64,000 nt of DNA from Streptosporangium sp. NBC_01495 (GTDB lineage: Bacteria; Actinomycetota; Actinomycetes; Streptosporangiales; Streptosporangiaceae). Position 1 is the stretch's first letter; the number at the start of each line of letters is the position of its first letter. Below the pieces are notes generated by a model, which worked only from the letters and a program-made list of their open reading frames with translations, was not told the origin of the DNA and searched no databases. The translations under genes and the position numbers were made by a program. Shown here in pieces: positions 61,069 to 64,000 of the stretch. The stretch lies in assembly GCF_036250735.1 (NCBI RefSeq), contig NZ_CP109430.1:4712001-4776000 (forward strand), given 5' to 3'.

Positions 61069-63906
61069 TCAAACCAGGGCGCCTGCCAGCGGCGCCGCCG
61101 GCAGGGGCGCCAGCTGCAGCGCGAGCTGCGTGCGGGTCCTCACACCGAGCTTGCGGTAGGTACGGCTGAGGTGGGCCTCGACGGTCTTCTCGCTGACGAA
61201 CAGCCGCTCGGCGATCTGGCGGTTGGTGAGCGCGGTCGCGGCGAGCTGGGCGACCTGCCGCTCGGAGGGCGTCAGCGCGTGCGCGCCGCCGACCCGCAGC
61301 CGGGGGGCGCGCCCGCCGGCGGTTTCGGTGAGGAGTGCGCCGAGCCGCTCGGCCAGCGCTGGGGCGTGGCACTCCAGCGCGAGTTCGGCGGCGCGCTGGA
61401 TCGTCTCTCCGGCGGCCTGCCGGTCGCCGCCCGCGAGCAGGCGCTCGCCGAGGGTGGCCTGCGTCCGCGCCAGCTCCAGACGGGCGGGGCCGCCGTCGAG
61501 CAGGCTGACCGCCTCCGACAGCAGGCGCCGGGCGTCCGCCTCGTCGGTGGCCAGGTCCGCCGCGGCGCGCAGCGCCACCGCGATGTGCCGGGGCACGCCG
61601 AACGACCGGGCGCGGCGGAGCTGAGCCTCGACCAGTTCGGCGGCTCGGGCGCGGTCGCGGGTCCGCAGGCAGGCGCGCGCGGCGTGCAGCCGCCACGGGA
61701 CCTCCATGATCTTGGAGGCACCCCACTGCTGGTAGACGCGGGCGCAGGTCAGCGCGTCGGCGAGCGCGGCCTCGTCGTCGCCCTGCTCGGCACGCAGCCG
61801 GGTACGCGCGTCGAGCAACCACAGCTGCAGGGCGGTACGCGGCCCGCCGCCGCCGGCCAGCACGCTGGATTCCAGGAGCTGCTCGGCCTCGGCCGGTCGG
61901 TCCTGCTCGATGAGCAGGTGCACGGCCGTGGACTGCAGGGACGGCAGCGCGAAGTTCGGCGTCGGCGCCGCGCGCGTACCCTGCTCCACGTGATCCTCAG
62001 CCTGCGCCAGGTCGCCGCGGAGCAGGGAGATGCGGGCCAGGTAGGCGTGGATCATTCCCATCGGGAAGAGGATGCCGCGGTCCACGGCCGTGCGCAGCGC
62101 CTGGTGCAGGCGCTGCTCGGCCTCGTCGAGCCGGTCGGTCACGATCATGGTGTGCAGCGCGGCCCAGATGGACGGACGCTCGGGGGTCAGCCGGTCGCCC
62201 GCCAGTGCCGCCCGCGCCGGAGCGACGGCCTCCTCCGACGGCCCGCCCGCGAACAGCGCCTCCATGGAGAGCTGGGCGTTCAGCACCGCGTCGGACCGCC
62301 CCGGGAGGTCGCGGAAGGCCGTGAGCCGTTCGGTCAGCATCGCGCGTGACGGCAGGTCGATACGGGCGATGCCGATCAGCTCGGCCGCGAGTTCGGCCGC
62401 CAGCACCGGGTCCTCCTCGGGAGGCAGCTCGGCGGCGGCTTGGGTCAGCAGGACGACGGCCTTGCCCGGCTCGCCGCAGGCGTTGCGGAACCGGGCGAGG
62501 CTGTAGGCGCACAGGGCGCCCTGCCGCGGGTCCTCGGCGAGATTCAGCGCCTCCGACAGGTTCGCCTCGGCCTCGGCCAGGGCCAGTTCGTGCACTTGGC
62601 AGTTGCCCAGGCGCCGGCTCACCTCCGATCGCAGACCGGGCTCGGGCGGCTCGGCGCGGGCCCGTGCGAGGTAGACGGCGGCGATGCCGGTGGCGCCGCG
62701 CTGCCGGGCTTGCTCGGCGGCGGCCAGCAGCAGCGTGACGTGCCCGGCGTCACCGGCCGGGACGGTACGCAGCAGGTGCGAGGCGACACGCTCGACAGGC
62801 TCATCGGCCGCGCGCAGCACCGCCGCGGCGCGCTCGTGCTCGGCACCGCGCCTCGCGGGCGGCACCAGGCCGAGCACCACGTCGCGGACGACGGCGTGGG
62901 TGAACGCGGGCGGGTCGTGCCGTTCGAAGACACCGTGCTGGACGAGACGCTCGGCCGCCGCGGAGGTCACCGCCGGCGGCAGGCCCGCCTGCCGGGCGAC
63001 CAGCGCCAGGGTGACGTCGTCGCCGAGGATCGCGACGGCGCGCGCCACCCGCTGCGCTTCCTCCGGCTGGCGGCGCAGCCGTGCGGTGACATACCGGCGC
63101 ACGGCGTCGGGACCGGCGTCGTGGACGGCGGTGACCGCCGCCGCGTCGGGTCGCACGGCGTCGCTCACCAGGACGCGCAGCAGCTCGCGCAGGAAGAGCG
63201 GGTTGCCGGAGGTGGTGGCGTGGCAGGCGGCGCAGAAAGCGTCGTCGGCCCCGGGACCGAACTCGCGCCGGATCAGTTGCGCTGCCCCTTGGAGGGTCAG
63301 GTGCCGCGGCTCCAGCAGCGTCACCTCACCGGCGGCCATGATGTCGTCCAGGTGGCCGTCGTCGCCCTGCTCGGCGGCCCGCGTAGTGACGACCACGGTC
63401 ACGGCCACCGACTCGACCCGGCGGGCGAGAAAGCCGAGGAACCGCAGGGACGGCTGATCGGCCCACTGAGCGTCGTCCACCAGGACGACCACAGGCGCGC
63501 GTTCCGACAGGCTCACCAGGAGCCAGTACAGGCCGTTGAGCAGTGGGAACAGTGTGGCCGCCTCCGCGCCGGGCGCCACGGCGGTCTCGGCGAACAGGCC
63601 CTCCGTCGCCTGGGCCGCCCCGGTGAAGAACACGGCCCGCTCCGTCGCGTCCCGTGGCAGCGCGGGTTCGAAGAGCTGGCGCACCACCCCGAAGGTGAAG
63701 TCACGCTCCAGCTGGGCCCCGCGTGCGGACAGGACCGTGGCGCCGGACGCGGCGGCGAAGTCGCGGGCGTGACGCAGCAGGGCCGTCTTGCCGAGGCCGG
63801 GCGCGGCGTCCAGGACGACGACGCTTCCCATTCCGGCCCGTGAGCGGATGAGCGAACGCTCCAGCGCGCGGATCTCCAGGTCGCGCTCCACCAGGCCGCC
63901 CGTCAA
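61069..63906 (-). CDS. LAL-type LuxR-family transcriptional regulator
   Basis: 945 residues from TTG 63906 with GGAG seven bases upstream; GTG 63891 is an alternative. N-terminal NTPase: VVVLDAAPGLGKTALLRHAR (Walker A), VVVLVDDAQWADQPSLRFLG (Walker B), then a long helical TPR-like central region. The C-terminal helix-turn-helix is LTPSERQVAQLAATALTNRQ, IAERLFVSEKTVEAHLSRTY and RKLGVRT (about 880-930). Such large ATP-binding regulators act inside clusters as pathway-specific activators. It lies directly upstream of, and in line with, the actinoporin-like and LamG genes and is their probable regulator. The gene is complete; 94 bp to the right edge hold nothing recognisable. Confidence 0.92.
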   Translation of the reverse strand: MTGGLVERDLEIRALERSLIRSRAGMGSVVVLDAAPGLGKTALLRHARDFAAASGATVLSARGAQLERDFTFGVVRQLFEPALPRDATERAVFFTGAAQATEGLFAETAVAPGAEAATLFPLLNGLYWLLVSLSERAPVVVLVDDAQWADQPSLRFLGFLARRVESVAVTVVVTTRAAEQGDDGHLDDIMAAGEVTLLEPRHLTLQGAAQLIRREFGPGADDAFCAACHATTSGNPLFLRELLRVLVSDAVRPDAAAVTAVHDAGPDAVRRYVTARLRRQPEEAQRVARAVAILGDDVTLALVARQAGLPPAVTSAAAERLVQHGVFERHDPPAFTHAVVRDVVLGLVPPARRGAEHERAAAVLRAADEPVERVASHLLRTVPAGDAGHVTLLLAAAEQARQRGATGIAAVYLARARAEPPEPGLRSEVSRRLGNCQVHELALAEAEANLSEALNLAEDPRQGALCAYSLARFRNACGEPGKAVVLLTQAAAELPPEEDPVLAAELAAELIGIARIDLPSRAMLTERLTAFRDLPGRSDAVLNAQLSMEALFAGGPSEEAVAPARAALAGDRLTPERPSIWAALHTMIVTDRLDEAEQRLHQALRTAVDRGILFPMGMIHAYLARISLLRGDLAQAEDHVEQGTRAAPTPNFALPSLQSTAVHLLIEQDRPAEAEQLLESSVLAGGGGPRTALQLWLLDARTRLRAEQGDDEAALADALTCARVYQQWGASKIMEVPWRLHAARACLRTRDRARAAELVEAQLRRARSFGVPRHIAVALRAAADLATDEADARRLLSEAVSLLDGGPARLELARTQATLGERLLAGGDRQAAGETIQRAAELALECHAPALAERLGALLTETAGGRAPRLRVGGAHALTPSERQVAQLAATALTNRQIAERLFVSEKTVEAHLSRTYRKLGVRTRTQLALQLAPLPAAPLAGALV

Positions 63907-64000
63907 GAGAGCACTCCGCGCCTCACGCTCCGGATCTTACCTCACACGAGCACGACGCCCAGGTCCCGCGCTCCTGCTGGAGGTGCACGCCTGAACCGGG

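Noticed and set aside
60853..62349. Plus-strand frame of about 500 codons opposite the LAL regulator
   Set aside because: Low-complexity antisense reading of a clear LuxR-family gene.
1..64000. CRISPR arrays, rRNA, riboswitches, replication origin
   Set aside because: No regularly spaced direct repeats, rRNA-like stretches, DnaA-box clusters or known riboswitch cores were noticed by eye.

Overview
The window is high-GC actinomycete DNA. Third codon positions are strongly G/C, GTG and TTG starts occur, and the gene families are typical of actinomycetes: an AfsR/SARP activator, LAL-type LuxR regulators, SigE-family and other ECF sigma factors coupled to membrane proteins, GPP34, a CU044_5270-type protein, DUF1048 and S33 secreted peptidases. 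The mix suggests a Streptosporangiaceae-like organism (Nonomuraea, Streptosporangium and relatives), but that is inference. No rRNA, tRNA, CRISPR array or replication origin was seen.

Layout. (1) 1-8.4 kb, leftward: a catabolic and transport operon. The order of transcription is RidA, permease, lipoprotein binding protein, a fused double-ATPase/permease, adenine deaminase-like amidohydrolase, then a beta-hydroxyacid dehydrogenase and an M24 protein cut by the window edge. Two matching LacI-type palindromes sit at its two promoters. (2) 8.8-13.7 kb: a second RidA, a dead IS5-type transposase, a LysE exporter, Tn3 scraps, a sigma factor with its coupled membrane protein, and a resolvase fragment. 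(3) 13.7-17.4 kb, rightward: PadR, DUF1048, a DrrAB-type exporter and a cytochrome P450, probably a regulated drug-efflux operon. (4) 17.6-30 kb: a cyclase-family hydrolase, serine- and tyrosine-recombinase remnants, an M50 site-2 protease, a secreted TolB-propeller/DUF11 protein, a DUF2306 membrane protein, broken AraC and GNAT genes, an S33 peptidase and a NarL-type two-component pair. (5) 30-41.7 kb: xylulokinase, an AfsR-like activator with a coupled small zinc-motif protein, a frameshifted beta-lactamase-fold hydrolase, a SigE/anti-sigma-like pair and a second S33 peptidase. (6) 41.7-52.4 kb: a two-component system with a frameshifted regulator, a MerR-GPP34-SDR operon, a TetR-SDR-SnoaL regulon with four operators, many gene fragments, and an HxlR/RidA divergent pair. 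(7) 52.8-64 kb: a small secreted protein, a 2.1-thousand-residue LamG protein, an actinoporin-like protein and a large LAL regulator.

The most unusual part is 53.6-63.9 kb. A giant lectin-like protein without a signal peptide, a small protein whose C-terminal half reads like the actinoporin/cytolysin fold, and a dedicated LAL regulator form one leftward cluster with strong hairpins and candidate operators. It may be an undescribed two-component membrane-active system. The second best signal is the TetR regulon: two operator pairs with the same sequence and the same 37-bp centre spacing lie about 940 bp apart.

Many genes between 9 and 52 kb are truncated, frameshifted or reduced to fragments, as in a plastic chromosome-arm region. 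Two of the frameshifts (near 37.81 and 43.75 kb) could also be assembly errors.
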